Source of the DNA: Pirellulales bacterium
GTDB taxonomy: Bacteria > Planctomycetota > Planctomycetia > Pirellulales > Thermoguttaceae
NCBI GenBank assembly: GCA_016936015.1
Contig: JAFGPV010000043.1
Span: 1 to 64,000, forward strand
Length of the DNA: 64,000 bases
Reading direction: 5' to 3'
In this document: in pieces, positions 1 through 10,823 of the stretch
Position numbering within the stretch: the stretch's first letter is position 1
How the letters are laid out: each line of letters starts with the position of its first letter
Translations under genes and position numbers: made by a program
Notes under the pieces: generated by a model
Database searches by the model: none
What the model was told of the DNA's origin: nothing
The model's input: only the letters and a program-made list of their open reading frames with translations

Positions 1-1110
1 ACCCCCGCCCTCTCCCGGAGGGAGAGGGAGCAGACCCAGGCGATCGGCCTCGGCGGTCAACTCGCCTTCCAGCCGGGCGATCTCCCCTTCGATTTCGCGG
101 AGTTGATTGTGCAACCCGGTCAGCCACGGCTCCTGCTCCAGTATGGCTTCGACCCGGGCGGCATGGCGCCGCAGGTCCTCGTTGACGTTCAGTGCCCGGG
201 CCTCACTCCGCAGCGATTTCCGCTCGGCGTCCAGTTCCTCGATCCGCCGCCGATGCGTCTGTCCCTGGGCATTCAGCGTTTCCAGACGTTCCAGCGCGTC
301 GTCCGGCATCGGGGCCACGGGGCCGATGGCGGCAAGCTGCCCGTCGATCTCCTGCTGCTGACGCCATCGGGGGCTTAACGCTCGGGCGAGTTCGTGCAGG
401 CGGACCTGCCGCCCGGCGTGGTTCCGCTCCTCCTCGAGCCGGGTCAGTTCGGCGTCGAGCCGGTTTCGCTCGGCCGCCAGGGATTGGAACCGCCGGCTGA
501 GCGTGCTCAGCTCTGTAATTTCGGAGCGACACTTCTCCCGCTCGGCCGTCAATTGCGTCCAGCGGCAGGGCCGGCCGGCCTCGTCCAACAGCCGGTTCCG
601 CGAGGCCGCCAATTCCCTCAGCACCGCGACCAGCGGAACGCGGTCCAGTCCGGCCGTCAGTTGGTAGAGCATCGCGGCGGCCTCGGTGTCGCCGAGCGCG
701 CTTAATTCCTGCATCTCGCGCAGCTCAACGGCAAAGACGTTGTTGAACACCGCCTCGTCGACGTCCGAGAGCATCGCCTTAACCAGGTGCTCGCCCTGCC
801 GCATGCCGTCGGGCGTGGTCAGGATTACCTGCTGGCCGGCGCCGTCGTCCGCCAGGTGCCGGGCAATCTCGTACCGGCCCACGGAACTTTCCACGTTGAG
901 GGCACCGCCGGGCCGACCGCCACGGACCGGCGGGAAGTAATCCTGCCGGGCGGCGGTGAATCCATACAGCATCGAGCGGACGAATTGCAGTAGCGTCGTC
1001 TTGCCGGCCTCGTTGGGACCGTAAAGGACGTTCAGGCCGGCGGTGAACCCTTCGATCCGCAGCCCGCTCCACACGCCGTAGCCGTCGATCTCCAAGGACT
1101 GGATTTGCAT
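1..1110 (-). CDS. SMC/Rad50-like ATPase, YhaN type (3' end outside window)
   Basis: The frame is open from an ATG at 1110 down to the left edge without a stop, so at least 370 residues are present and the C-terminal half is missing. The N-terminus is an ABC/SMC head: Walker A GPNEAGKTT at about residues 31-39, then an NNVFAVEL-like stretch. From about residue 150 the sequence is rich in Glu, Arg and Leu with few prolines, as in an antiparallel coiled coil. It lies 129 bases downstream of a metallophosphoesterase on the same strand. This order matches the YhaO-YhaN and SbcD-SbcC pairs, where the ATPase gates a nuclease acting on DNA ends. The visible part ends in a palindromic repeat read as LLPLPPGEGGG, so the real protein is interrupted or extended by a repeat there. 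Assignment to the family is firm; the exact substrate is not. Confidence 0.85.
   Translation of the reverse strand, partial: MQIQSLEIDGYGVWSGLRIEGFTAGLNVLYGPNEAGKTTLLQFVRSMLYGFTAARQDYFPPVRGGRPGGALNVESSVGRYEIARHLADDGAGQQVILTTPDGMRQGEHLVKAMLSDVDEAVFNNVFAVELREMQELSALGDTEAAAMLYQLTAGLDRVPLVAVLRELAASRNRLLDEAGRPCRWTQLTAEREKCRSEITELSTLSRRFQSLAAERNRLDAELTRLEEERNHAGRQVRLHELARALSPRWRQQQEIDGQLAAIGPVAPMPDDALERLETLNAQGQTHRRRIEELDAERKSLRSEARALNVNEDLRRHAARVEAILEQEPWLTGLHNQLREIEGEIARLEGELTAEADRLGLLPLPPGEGGG
4..30. repeat. Family A palindrome (CCCTCTCCC..GGGAGAGGG) inside the ATPase gene
   Basis: CCCTCTCCC and GGGAGAGGG form an inverted repeat with a two-base centre. The same arms recur near 15.5, 20.4, 26.3, 34.7 and 63.8 kb. 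Here the repeat is read in frame within the coiled-coil region of the minus-strand ATPase. Confidence 0.75.
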
Positions 1111-1163
1111 GTCGGATGCTCCTGGCGGTCGCCGAGCCTCGGCTGAATCAAGTGGTGTTTACT

Positions 1164-1227
1164 AGCCGGCGGCTGACAGCCGCCGAGGGAACTTTCTAAA
1201 TCTCCCGGCGGCTGTTAGGCGCCGGCT
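1164..1227. repeat. Family D palindromic repeat (AGCCGGCGGCT..AGCCGCCG)
   Basis: Two 24-base arms (1164-1187 and 1204-1227) are near reverse complements, and each arm is itself a palindrome around GGCGGCTGACAGCCGCC. It fills the gap between the nuclease and ATPase genes. A second full copy lies at 28204-28265 and a single arm at 51398-51414. Confidence 0.8.
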
Positions 1228-1239
1228 ACTCGATATTCG

Positions 1240-2460
1240 TTACTCTGAGTCATAATCCTCAACCCCTCCGCCCAACAATTCCACTCCCAATATCGCCGCC
1301 TCGCACAACATCTGCTCGCGATCGGGGAGATCGTCCCGGGATTCCGGACCTCCCGGACCGAGATACGTCTCCAGCCCCAAGGGCATCTCGGGATTGACCT
1401 GCCATTCCCGCAAGATGCGCAGGAAATCGCCGCGGAGGTTTTCCTCTTCATACCACTTCGCCGGCAGCACGGCGTTCGGCCGGACGCGGAGGGCAACACT
1501 CCAGGCCGCCGGCCGGGCGCCGCCCCCTTCGCTCCGCAGTTGCTCGAGCACATCGCGGGCCAGCCGGTCGCGACGCAACTCGCCGAGCACCGGTCCGCCG
1601 CCCGAGACGGTCCAACAGATCAATAAATCCACTCCCGATTCGGCTTGACGGAGCGCCGTCAACCGCTGGCGGAGCCGGGCTTGAAGATCGTCCGCAGTGG
1701 TGCTTTTATCGACCGCGAGGCATTCGTCAAACCACCGGACGGCGTCAGTCGGAATGAAACTGGTCCGCACCTGCCGTTGCTCGTCGACCTCGACCAACGT
1801 GCAGCCGTGCACTCCGGTTTCGCCGGGATGCCGCCCTTGGGGACTGCCGCAGTAATGGATCATTGCCGGAGCAGCGGCCGGCGTCTGCCGCTCGTGCCGG
1901 CCGCCCAGCGCCCAGAAATTAATCCCCCGGGCCTGGAGCGCCGAAAGCTCGGCGCTGCCGTGGGCGGCGGCGATGGTGAACAATCCGCTGCCGTCCGCCA
2001 GGAATTCGCCGGGACGGATCGGCGACTCGCCGTGCCGGCTGGTTCCAATCAGCCGCGCCGCCGGAACGCCGTCGCGCTGATAGAGAAATTCGTCGATCCG
2101 GCCGCGGGAGAAAACGTGCACGTTGCCCGGCAGAGGCCACGCCACGGGCCAGGCCTCCGGCGGATCGACCGTGCCGCCCGACCAATAGACCGGGATCTCC
2201 CGCTCGGCCAACCGTGAAAATTGTTCGGTTAAAAACACGGGGCCCCGCGGGCCGGTCAATACCGGATCCAACAGATCGCCGGTCAGTACGACGAACTGGA
2301 CGCCCTCCATGACCGCCGCGTCAAACACCCGGGCGGCCGCCCGATACGGCGCTTCAAGAAACAATTCCCGCCACGCATCGGGCACTTCCTCTACGCCCGA
2401 GAGCGGTCGTTCCAAATGAAAATCGCCCGCTTGAAGGAACCGCAACGGTTGCTGCGACAT
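1240..2460 (-). CDS. SbcD/YhaO-like metallophosphoesterase, metal motifs incomplete
   Basis: A 406-residue protein of the calcineurin-like phosphoesterase fold, related to the DNA exonuclease subunits SbcD and YhaO. Motif I is GDFH (Asp13, His15) and motif II is GDLLD (62-65). Motif III, normally GNHD/E, reads SGGTVDP (94-100), and motif V, normally GHxH, reads GGRH (186-189). A later GSPQGRHPGETG segment resembles the YhaO tail. Loss of the motif III Asn/His and the first motif V His suggests weakened or changed metal binding. The start at 2460 places GDFH near residue 13, as in the family; the frame stays open to 2583 but that extension looks unrelated. The next gene downstream is an SMC-like ATPase, the expected partner. 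Confidence 0.8.
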   Translation of the reverse strand: MSQQPLRFLQAGDFHLERPLSGVEEVPDAWRELFLEAPYRAAARVFDAAVMEGVQFVVLTGDLLDPVLTGPRGPVFLTEQFSRLAEREIPVYWSGGTVDPPEAWPVAWPLPGNVHVFSRGRIDEFLYQRDGVPAARLIGTSRHGESPIRPGEFLADGSGLFTIAAAHGSAELSALQARGINFWALGGRHERQTPAAAPAMIHYCGSPQGRHPGETGVHGCTLVEVDEQRQVRTSFIPTDAVRWFDECLAVDKSTTADDLQARLRQRLTALRQAESGVDLLICWTVSGGGPVLGELRRDRLARDVLEQLRSEGGGARPAAWSVALRVRPNAVLPAKWYEEENLRGDFLRILREWQVNPEMPLGLETYLGPGGPESRDDLPDREQMLCEAAILGVELLGGGVEDYDSE

Positions 2461-2616
2461 ACCCGCCTCCGTGCGTGGAAATCTGGTAATCAGGGAATCT
2501 CCGGTAAGATAATCTACCGAAAAGAGGAGCAACCGACTACGGGAATCTACAAAGAAGTGCCAATGACGAGGAAATATCGGCAACTAGGGCAAAATAGCGA
2601 AAGCGACCGGGCCAAT

Positions 2617-3261
2617 TTATTTCATTACTTGATTATCTCCCTCGGAGAGTGCGGCCATTTGCAATATTTTAGCATCAATCGACAGGTGTTGGCGTTTGAC
2701 CGTCTCGGCGTTGATACTGAAACGGATCGAGTCTTGATCCAGGAAAAAATTAATGGTACCTCCCTGCTGCGTGAAATTCGGCTCCTCGCCGACCAGCAGG
2801 ACGGGTTGGGTCCCGAGCTTCTTGATCGCGGCCATTTGTTCTTCGGGCGGAGTGGTCTTGGGAACAAAAAGGACCTGGCAAGGGTGATAGTCGCTGAGCG
2901 ACGGGAAATGATCGATTACGATCCGGCGGTCCCCGATTTTCCGGAGCCTGGCAATCTGGTCCAATGCGCCGCCGAAGGGATCTTTACCGAGCACACCGAT
3001 TCGAAACGGGGCGTGCTTACTTGCAAAAACGCTCGGAGGCCATTCCACGAAGCGGCCGAAGGAGTAGATGAACACGGCTTTCACTTCGTACTCTTGTTGC
3101 AGTTGAACGTCTGCCGCGGCTTGGGCCGACGCAAAATGCACAGGCAGCGCCAGGGCACCCGCCGCAAAGACGGTAACCAAGGCGGAGCGGAAAAGGCCGC
3201 GACTTTTCCACCGGACCGGCGGCAACGACGCTTGCAGGCGTCGACAGCGAATCGTTTTCAT
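2617..3261 (-). CDS. YfiR family (DUF4154) periplasmic protein
   Basis: A 214-residue exported protein. After a basic N-terminus and a hydrophobic stretch ending in ALALPVHFASAQA, the mature part begins with EYEVKAVFIYSFGRFVEWP, the hallmark opening of YfiR/DUF4154 proteins. The segment GGTINFFLDQDSIRFSIN near the C-terminus is also typical. In Pseudomonas, YfiR is a periplasmic repressor of the cyclase YfiN; in many other bacteria the family sits beside TonB-dependent receptors and its role is unclear. Here it directly follows a TonB-dependent receptor. I prefer the ATG at 3261, 22 bases after the receptor stop; an in-frame start at 3309 would overlap the receptor gene by 26 bases. No cyclase gene is seen nearby. 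Confidence 0.85.
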   Translation of the reverse strand: MKTIRCRRLQASLPPVRWKSRGLFRSALVTVFAAGALALPVHFASAQAAADVQLQQEYEVKAVFIYSFGRFVEWPPSVFASKHAPFRIGVLGKDPFGGALDQIARLRKIGDRRIVIDHFPSLSDYHPCQVLFVPKTTPPEEQMAAIKKLGTQPVLLVGEEPNFTQQGGTINFFLDQDSIRFSINAETVKRQHLSIDAKILQMAALSEGDNQVMK

Positions 3262-3283
3262 AATCCTGAATCCTGATTCTTTC

Positions 3284-5434
3284 CTAGTATCTCCACGTGG
3301 CCTTGGCATAAACGGCCCGCGGGACTTCCGTCGAAGTCGTCATCCAGCGGCCGGAGTTGAATTCCAGATGGTGGTTGTCCAAAAGGTTCTGGCCGATGAC
3401 GGCGAATTCGACGTGTTTTTTCGGATGCCACGCCAGCCGGGCGTCCAACATAAGATACTCCGGCACGGCAAACTCCGGCAATGAACCCGATACGATGCTA
3501 TCCACGTATCGCAGTCCCATGTCAAATTCCCAACGGGGAGACAACTTCCACGAGGAATAGAGCCGTGCTTGATTGTGAGGGCTTCTATCGGAAAAATCGC
3601 TGGGCCGGATAAAAGCGTCATCGGGTCCCCGCCAATCGCCGTACACGCCCGAGAACGAGGCCGAGAGTTCCCACGTCGGGGTGACGGCCCAGTGCGCCCA
3701 AATCTCCGCCCCGAACATTCGGGCGTTGCCGCCGTTCCGTAAATAGATCGGCCAAATGAACCGGTTGTCCCCGATGGAATAAGGCGTGCCGAATTGAAAG
3801 TAGATTAAATCCTCATAAACGTTGCAAAAAGCGGAGACGTCATAGGAGAACCGCTCCGTCAACTGGCGCCGGTAACCGAGTTCATAGGCGAGCATCTGCT
3901 CGGCGACCGTATCGGCCACTCCCTGATACCGGGTAAAGAAATAGTACGGACCATAGGGCACCACCCCCCGTGTTGACCAATTGTCGCGCTGGAGCAGATC
4001 GGGGGTATGGACGGCGCGGGAGACGGCGGCCCAATAGGTCTGCTTGTCATCGGGCGTGTACGACAGCCGGACCGTCGGCTGATACTGGAAGTCGGAAAAA
4101 TAGTCCGCGTCGAGCCGGGTGCCCAGGGTCAGGAACCACCGGTCCTCTTTTAACGTGATTTTGTCCTGCACGAATCCGCCAAAATAGTCCATCGTGCGGA
4201 TTTCCGGATCGAAGTGCCAGACGAATCCGTCGTCTTGGATGTTGCTGCTGATCTGCCGGTATTGGAGGCCCCAGAGGATTTCGTGCCGGGAGGCCAACGG
4301 AAAACGGTGTTGGAATTCCGCGTCGAAGGTGTCCATCTTCTGCGTCAGCAGTTGCTGGCTCCGGAAGGAGCGGTTGTAATAGCTGAGGAACGTCACGTCG
4401 GAGTCGTCGCTGAATTTGTGTTTCCACCGGCCCAGGACGTTGGCGCCGGAAACGCCCTCGTACTCGATGATCGTCCGCCGATAAGGGGGAGCGATGTCGG
4501 GGTCGGGAATGTTGTACAGTTCGTGTCCCGACTCGCCGCCGTAATAGTCGCCTTGGACGGTCATCGCGTCCGTTTGATCCCGGTCCGGTTCCCAATCGAC
4601 GCGGAACCCGCCCCGCCCCTGCCGCCAACTGTCGTGAGCGCCGTCCGGATCCCATCCCGGGCCGCGTTCAAACTGCTTTCCCCAAACCCGCCAGGAGAGT
4701 CCCTCGCCGTTCTGTCCGCCGTAGCGGAGTCCCCCCAAGGCTTGGTCGTGGGTGCCGCCCCCGTAAGTGATCATCGCACCCTGGGTGTTCTTGGCGTTCT
4801 TTGTGACGATGCTGATCACGCCGTTGACCGCGTTGGGACCCCATAAGGCGGCGCCCGGACCGCGGATGACTTCGATCCGCTCGATGTCCTCCAACAACAG
4901 GTCCTGCACGTCCCAATAGACGCCGGAGAACAGCGGATTGTAAACGATCCGCCCGTCGATCATCACCAGCATCTTATCGGCCATCGGATCGGCGCCGCCC
5001 CGGGAACTGATCGACCAGACGTTCGAATCCACCTGGGCCACCGTCAGGCCGGGCACCATCCGCAAGAGGTCCGGAATGGTGGTGGCCGTGCTGCGGCGGA
5101 TCATTTCGCTGGTGATGACGAACACGGCCGCCGGCGATTTGCCCAAGGGTTCCTCCGTTCGCCCGACGGACGAAACGGTGGAGGCCAGCGAGGGCGCCGT
5201 AGACGTCGTGGCCTCCGAGGCATGGACCCGGACTTGCGATAGTTTCCCGATGTCCCGGTCCGCCAGGTCGAGGAGTTTTTCGAGATTACTAGAGGAATTT
5301 GCCTGATCGGTTTTGCCGGTTTCGTTGGGTTTGCCGGCCGGTTCGGCACCTAGGACTGGCCCCCCCTCTCCGAAAATAAAAAACAATCCGCCTAGTACAG
5401 TACCCCAACAAAGACTCTTTAGCAAAAAGTACAT
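3284..5434 (-). CDS. TonB-dependent outer membrane receptor
   Basis: A 716-residue outer membrane receptor. A signal peptide (about residues 1-30, ending PVLGA) is followed by a Ser/Thr-rich region. The plug domain begins AAVFVITSEMIRRS, continues through IPDLLRMVPGL, and ends near VIRGPGAALWGPNAVNGVISIVTK, all plug signatures. The rest alternates aromatic and polar residues as in a 22-strand barrel and finishes with VYAKATWRY, an aromatic C-terminus suited to barrel insertion. Such receptors import siderophores, cobalamin or glycans using TonB energy; the substrate cannot be read here. The ATG at 5434 gives a clean signal peptide; the frame is open to 5512 with an implausible extension. It is cotranscribed with the YfiR-like gene. 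No TonB/ExbBD genes are in the window. Confidence 0.92.
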   Translation of the reverse strand: MYFLLKSLCWGTVLGGLFFIFGEGGPVLGAEPAGKPNETGKTDQANSSSNLEKLLDLADRDIGKLSQVRVHASEATTSTAPSLASTVSSVGRTEEPLGKSPAAVFVITSEMIRRSTATTIPDLLRMVPGLTVAQVDSNVWSISSRGGADPMADKMLVMIDGRIVYNPLFSGVYWDVQDLLLEDIERIEVIRGPGAALWGPNAVNGVISIVTKNAKNTQGAMITYGGGTHDQALGGLRYGGQNGEGLSWRVWGKQFERGPGWDPDGAHDSWRQGRGGFRVDWEPDRDQTDAMTVQGDYYGGESGHELYNIPDPDIAPPYRRTIIEYEGVSGANVLGRWKHKFSDDSDVTFLSYYNRSFRSQQLLTQKMDTFDAEFQHRFPLASRHEILWGLQYRQISSNIQDDGFVWHFDPEIRTMDYFGGFVQDKITLKEDRWFLTLGTRLDADYFSDFQYQPTVRLSYTPDDKQTYWAAVSRAVHTPDLLQRDNWSTRGVVPYGPYYFFTRYQGVADTVAEQMLAYELGYRRQLTERFSYDVSAFCNVYEDLIYFQFGTPYSIGDNRFIWPIYLRNGGNARMFGAEIWAHWAVTPTWELSASFSGVYGDWRGPDDAFIRPSDFSDRSPHNQARLYSSWKLSPRWEFDMGLRYVDSIVSGSLPEFAVPEYLMLDARLAWHPKKHVEFAVIGQNLLDNHHLEFNSGRWMTTSTEVPRAVYAKATWRY

Positions 5435-5601
5435 GTGTGCCCTTCCGTAGGCAAATAAGAGAACCAAAAAAACAAACTGTACCGGCATTAGAAAAAATCG
5501 GGCACCGGCCAACAGGAGATAAACATATTCACTTTCCTCGGTAGAACCGATAAAAAGCGAATTGTTTTTTATAAAATCCGTCGTTCAAGCACAGATTCTT
5601 T

Positions 5602-7614
<2,013 letters not shown>

Positions 7615-7671
7615 CGAAGACGATCTCCTAAATTGCTCTGAAAACGGCAGGGCCCATGCGGCAACCGACCA

Positions 7672-7746
7672 GGGGGACAGGCATTCTTGCCTGTCTTTTG
7701 CACCAACTGGCTTGTCTTTTCTGCCAGACCAGAATGCCTGGCCTCC
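7672..7746. repeat. Family C palindromic repeat (GACAGGCATTCTTGCCTGTC)
   Basis: A perfect 8-bp stem at 7676-7695 is followed at 7724-7746 by a diverged second arm containing CAGAATGCCTGGCCTCC. A second copy of the element is inside the recQ gene at 34374-34427. Here it lies just upstream of uvrD. Confidence 0.75.
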
Positions 7747-7810
7747 TTGCAACTACTCGGAAAAAGCATTTCCATAGCAGACGACGCGGGGGATTGTCCA
7801 GGGCCTAACC

Positions 7811-7840
7811 TTGACGGGAACGGTGAAAAAGTTTTATACT
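7811..7840 (+). promoter_or_regulatory. Sigma-70-like promoter of the YfgM-like gene
   Basis: TTGACG at 7811-7816 and TATACT at 7835-7840 are separated by 18 bases. They lie about 36 bases upstream of the ATG at 7877, which has an AAAAGGA ribosome binding site 7 bases away. Confidence 0.55.
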
Positions 7841-7876
7841 ACCCCTTTTGGGTGAATTTGATGAAAAGGAACTCTT

Positions 7877-8809
7877 ATGAAAAGTGAAGAACGGCATAAG
7901 CTGCAACAGAACGAATTGGCCGATTTCATCGCCAAGTGGCTGGAAGCCCTCAAACCGTACCAGAACACGATCTACGCCGTCGTGATTGTGGTTCTCGTGG
8001 CGGTGCTGCTGTGGGTCTGGTGGTCTCGTGAATCGACCGGCAACTTGATGGCCGCCAACAACGATTTTTCCTCCGGCATGATGTCTCAGAACACGGCCGC
8101 TCTGAACAAGGTATTGGATCAACATCCCGACAGCAAGATTGCCTCCGCGGCGGCCGTTGCCGCGGCGGATCTTCACTTGAGGCAAGGAACGTATCAGCTC
8201 TTTCAAGATCCGGCCACGGCGAATCAGCAACTCCAGGCCGCCGTCAATTTGTATAACGTAGCGCTCAACAAGAAACCGGAAGGAATCCTCCGGGAACAGG
8301 CACTTTTTGGACTGGCCCGGGCGGAGGAATCGCTCGGCAAACTCAAAGCGGCCTCGAGCTACTATCAGCAGGTCATCGACGCCGATCCCGAGGGCGTCTA
8401 TGCCGAGCTGGCCTACCGGCGGTGGAAGGATCTCGAACGCACCTCGACCAAGGAATTCTACGACAAATTCGCCGAAGACCAAAAGAAGCCGACGTTGCCC
8501 GGACTGTCGGATCTGCCGAACCCGAACACCGAACTGGACTTCAAAAATCTCCCCCAGGAGCCGATCTTTTCTCCCCGGGATCCTTTGAAATTGGGACCGA
8601 CCTCCGGCGGAGAAGAGCCCGCCGAAACCGGCGTCGGGAAGGAGTCGGAAGCGGCCGAAACCGACGCCGGGAAGGGATCGGAACCGCCGGAACCCGCCGC
8701 ACCGACGCCGGAGCCGCCCGAATCCGGGGCCACGGCGCCACCGGCTCCCGTCGAATCCGAGAAAAAGAACGACACCGCCGAAAAGCCCGCCGAGGGTGTA
8801 GAGGATTAG
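7877..8809 (+). CDS. YfgM-like membrane-anchored TPR protein
   Basis: A 310-residue type II membrane protein. A cytoplasmic N-terminus with KLQQNELADFIAKWLEALKPY precedes one transmembrane helix (about 31-50, rich in Val and Leu, ending LLWVWW). Two or three TPR-like helical pairs follow (about 60-195), including the SYYQQVIDADPEGVYAELAY unit. This plan matches YfgM/DUF2133 proteins, which associate with the SecYEG translocon and periplasmic chaperones. The last 100 residues are low-complexity, rich in Pro, Glu, Ala and Ser with repeated GKGSE/PAETG blocks, and are probably extended. The stop codon falls in a heptamer repeat. Family membership is inferred from architecture, so an unrelated anchored TPR protein is possible. 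Confidence 0.7.
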   Translation: MKSEERHKLQQNELADFIAKWLEALKPYQNTIYAVVIVVLVAVLLWVWWSRESTGNLMAANNDFSSGMMSQNTAALNKVLDQHPDSKIASAAAVAAADLHLRQGTYQLFQDPATANQQLQAAVNLYNVALNKKPEGILREQALFGLARAEESLGKLKAASSYYQQVIDADPEGVYAELAYRRWKDLERTSTKEFYDKFAEDQKKPTLPGLSDLPNPNTELDFKNLPQEPIFSPRDPLKLGPTSGGEEPAETGVGKESEAAETDAGKGSEPPEPAAPTPEPPESGATAPPAPVESEKKNDTAEKPAEGVED

Positions 8810-8885
8810 GGAATAGGGAATAGGGAATAGAAAATATGGAATTATACATCTCCTCCAATCCCTAATCCCCTATCTCTAATCTCTT
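8803..8885. repeat. Heptamer tandem repeat (GGGAATA/GGGATTA type)
   Basis: Three tandem GGGAATA units from 8809 onward are followed by complementary AATCCCTAATCCCC units at 8857-8873. The stop codon of the YfgM-like gene is inside the first unit. Related heptads recur at 30.7, 45.1, 46.4, 49.3 and 61.1 kb. Confidence 0.7.
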
Positions 8886-8894
8886 TACTGGTTC

Positions 8895-9938
8895 ATGCCG
8901 CCGCTTTCTTCTCAACCCGTGGAACTGACGGTGCAGGCCGACGAGGCGGGCTGGAGACTGGACGCCTTTCTAGCGCGGCATTTTACCGACTACAGCCGGG
9001 TCCATCTGCGTCGGGTTATCACAGCCGGCGGTGTGCAGATCGACGGGCGCGGCGGCAAGCCGGCCTACCGGCTCCTCGCCGGGCAGCGGGTGGTCGTCGT
9101 CCTGCCCGAGATCCCCCGCGAGGCGCCCCGGCCTGAGAACATCCCGCTGGAGATCCTCTACGAAGACGAGCACTTCGCGGCCGTCAATAAGCCGGCGGGG
9201 ATGGTCGTGCACCCGGCCCGGGGACATTGGACCGGCACGCTGGCCGGTGCGCTGCAATATCGTTTCGGCGGAACGTTAAGCGGCGGCGGCGGGCCAAGCC
9301 GGCCGGGCATCGTCCACCGCCTGGACCGCGACACCAGCGGCGTGATCCTGGTGGCCCGCAACGACGCCGCCCAGTACCGGCTCGCCCGACAGTTCGCCGA
9401 GCGGTCGATCGAGAAGGAGTATTTCGCCATCGTCTGCGGCGTGCCGGAACGGGACCGCGACTGGATCGACAGCCCGATCGGTTTTCACCCCCACGTCCGC
9501 GAAATGATGGCCATCCGCCGCGACGATCCCTCGAGCCGCGCCGCCGCCACGTTTTACGAAGTCCTGGAACGCTTCCCGGGGGACTGTCCCAATTTTCGCG
9601 GCGGCGAAAATGGGACTATCCCCTTGAGGGCAAGGCAGAGTTTCACGACGTTAAAGATTCTGCCCAAGACCGGCCGCACGCACCAGATCCGCGTGCATCT
9701 AAACCATCTCGGCTTCCCGGTCCTATGCGACCGCCAGTACGGCGGCCGGTCGCAAATCACCCGGGGCGAACTCCGCGGTGATCCGGCCGACGCCCAGATC
9801 CTGCTCGCCCGCCAGGCCCTGCACGCCCGGCGGATCAAGTTCTGCCACCCCGCCGACGGCCGCGTGTTGGAAATCGAGGCCCCCCTGCCCGTGGATATCG
9901 AAGCCGTATTGAACGTATTGCGAAAGGATCGAAGTTAA
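8895..9938 (+). CDS. RluD-type 23S rRNA pseudouridine synthase with in-frame repeat insertion
   Basis: A 347-residue RluA-family enzyme. An S4 RNA-binding domain occupies about residues 12-75 (RLDAFLARHFTDYSRVHLRR). The catalytic domain contains HRLDRDTSG around residue 140, whose second Asp is the nucleophile, and KTGRTHQIRVHL near 260. The S4 plus catalytic layout matches RluD, which modifies helix 69 of 23S rRNA. About residues 227-244 read PGDCPNFRGGENGTIPLR, which is the translation of a palindromic repeat lying in a loop just before the KTGRTHQIRVHL strand. The frame is kept, so the enzyme is probably functional. Ending 30 bases before a secreted protein gene of unknown role. Confidence 0.92.
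   Translation: MPPLSSQPVELTVQADEAGWRLDAFLARHFTDYSRVHLRRVITAGGVQIDGRGGKPAYRLLAGQRVVVVLPEIPREAPRPENIPLEILYEDEHFAAVNKPAGMVVHPARGHWTGTLAGALQYRFGGTLSGGGGPSRPGIVHRLDRDTSGVILVARNDAAQYRLARQFAERSIEKEYFAIVCGVPERDRDWIDSPIGFHPHVREMMAIRRDDPSSRAAATFYEVLERFPGDCPNFRGGENGTIPLRARQSFTTLKILPKTGRTHQIRVHLNHLGFPVLCDRQYGGRSQITRGELRGDPADAQILLARQALHARRIKFCHPADGRVLEIEAPLPVDIEAVLNVLRKDRS
9578..9628. repeat. Family B palindromic repeat inside the pseudouridine synthase gene
   Basis: GGGGACTGTCCC and GGGACTATCCCC flank an inner inverted repeat ATTTTCGC/GCGAAAAT. The whole element is nearly its own reverse complement. It is in frame with the gene. Copies at 13270-13320 and 35113-35163 are also within genes. Confidence 0.85.
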
Positions 9939-9967
9939 TCCCCCTTTGGTATCGAAAAGAACGGATC

Positions 9968-10813
9968 ATGAACAAAATGTCGCAAGTGCTTATCGTGCTC
10001 AGCGCGGTATGTCTCTCGTCCCCAGCGACGACTGCGGAGAACAGCCCGACAGATTCTTCAACGAAGAAAGTTCAACTTTTATCGCTCCGTGTCGGTAAGG
10101 CGATGCCCAAGGACGCTAAACCGGCAACGACCTCAGGCCCGGAAGGCACGGAATTGCAGATTCTGGTCTCTGATCCGCAAAAACAAATCATCGGATTTGA
10201 CGACGATGCCAGCCGGCTGTTGCGATTTGACGACGATCAGGGAACGCGGCTACTGAAATCGGACGACGAAGATACACGTGGTTTTCCTGTCTTTTCACCG
10301 GCTACGATCAGCAGCGATCGTCATCACTGTGCCATTTTCGTGCATTCACATAAGACACCGGCTCCGGGAGTGGTCAAGATCTTTTTGAAAGGAAATCTCG
10401 TCTTGCGATGCGCCCATGGCGAGAAATCCATCGAGCAGAAAAATATTTCTCTGAAGAAAGGCGGCATAATCCACCTTGGAAACCAGCAAATCAATATTTC
10501 CAAGAAAGCAGCAACAGCTATTAATTTTGGTTTTGGCTTCGGCGACGCCAAACCACCCCAAATGTCCGTCACTTTCAACTCTCCATCTCCTTTGGATATC
10601 ATTAAGAAAGTGGAATTCTTCAGCTCCAACGGTAAGGCGATTAAACATCAGAACACCGGCGACGAAAGTATGAGTTTCGGAGGCATTACGTGCTATTCCC
10701 TCAACTTCGGCCTGGAGCAAAAAGCCGACGCCGTCACGATCAAGGTAACTTATTACGAGAAGGTCGAGGAGGTCACGGTGCCGGTGGTCCTGGAGACCGG
10801 CGTGGGATTCTGA
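9968..10813 (+). CDS. Secreted protein of unknown function
   Basis: A 281-residue protein I do not recognise. Residues 1-23 form a signal peptide (VLIVLSAVCLSSPATTA). Residues about 65-105 hold three short imperfect repeats, IIGFDDDASR, LLRFDDDQGT and LLKSDDEDT, giving an acidic, possibly cation-binding segment. The second half is rich in Lys, Gly and beta-prone residues and resembles a beta-sandwich: it alternates VKIFLKGNLVLRC, KGGIIHLGNQQINIS and VTIKVTYYEKVEEVTVPV. Base composition is a little more AT-rich than its neighbours. It begins 30 bases after the pseudouridine synthase gene and converges with the Uma2-like gene. There is no anchor or sorting signal. Confidence 0.6.
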   Translation: MNKMSQVLIVLSAVCLSSPATTAENSPTDSSTKKVQLLSLRVGKAMPKDAKPATTSGPEGTELQILVSDPQKQIIGFDDDASRLLRFDDDQGTRLLKSDDEDTRGFPVFSPATISSDRHHCAIFVHSHKTPAPGVVKIFLKGNLVLRCAHGEKSIEQKNISLKKGGIIHLGNQQINISKKAATAINFGFGFGDAKPPQMSVTFNSPSPLDIIKKVEFFSSNGKAIKHQNTGDESMSFGGITCYSLNFGLEQKADAVTIKVTYYEKVEEVTVPVVLETGVGF

Positions 10814-10823
10814 CGTCCCCGCT

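Noticed and set aside
7615-7752. N-terminal extension of UvrD by 46 residues
   Set aside because: The extension is the translation of a family C palindrome; the Q motif starts right after the ATG at 7614.
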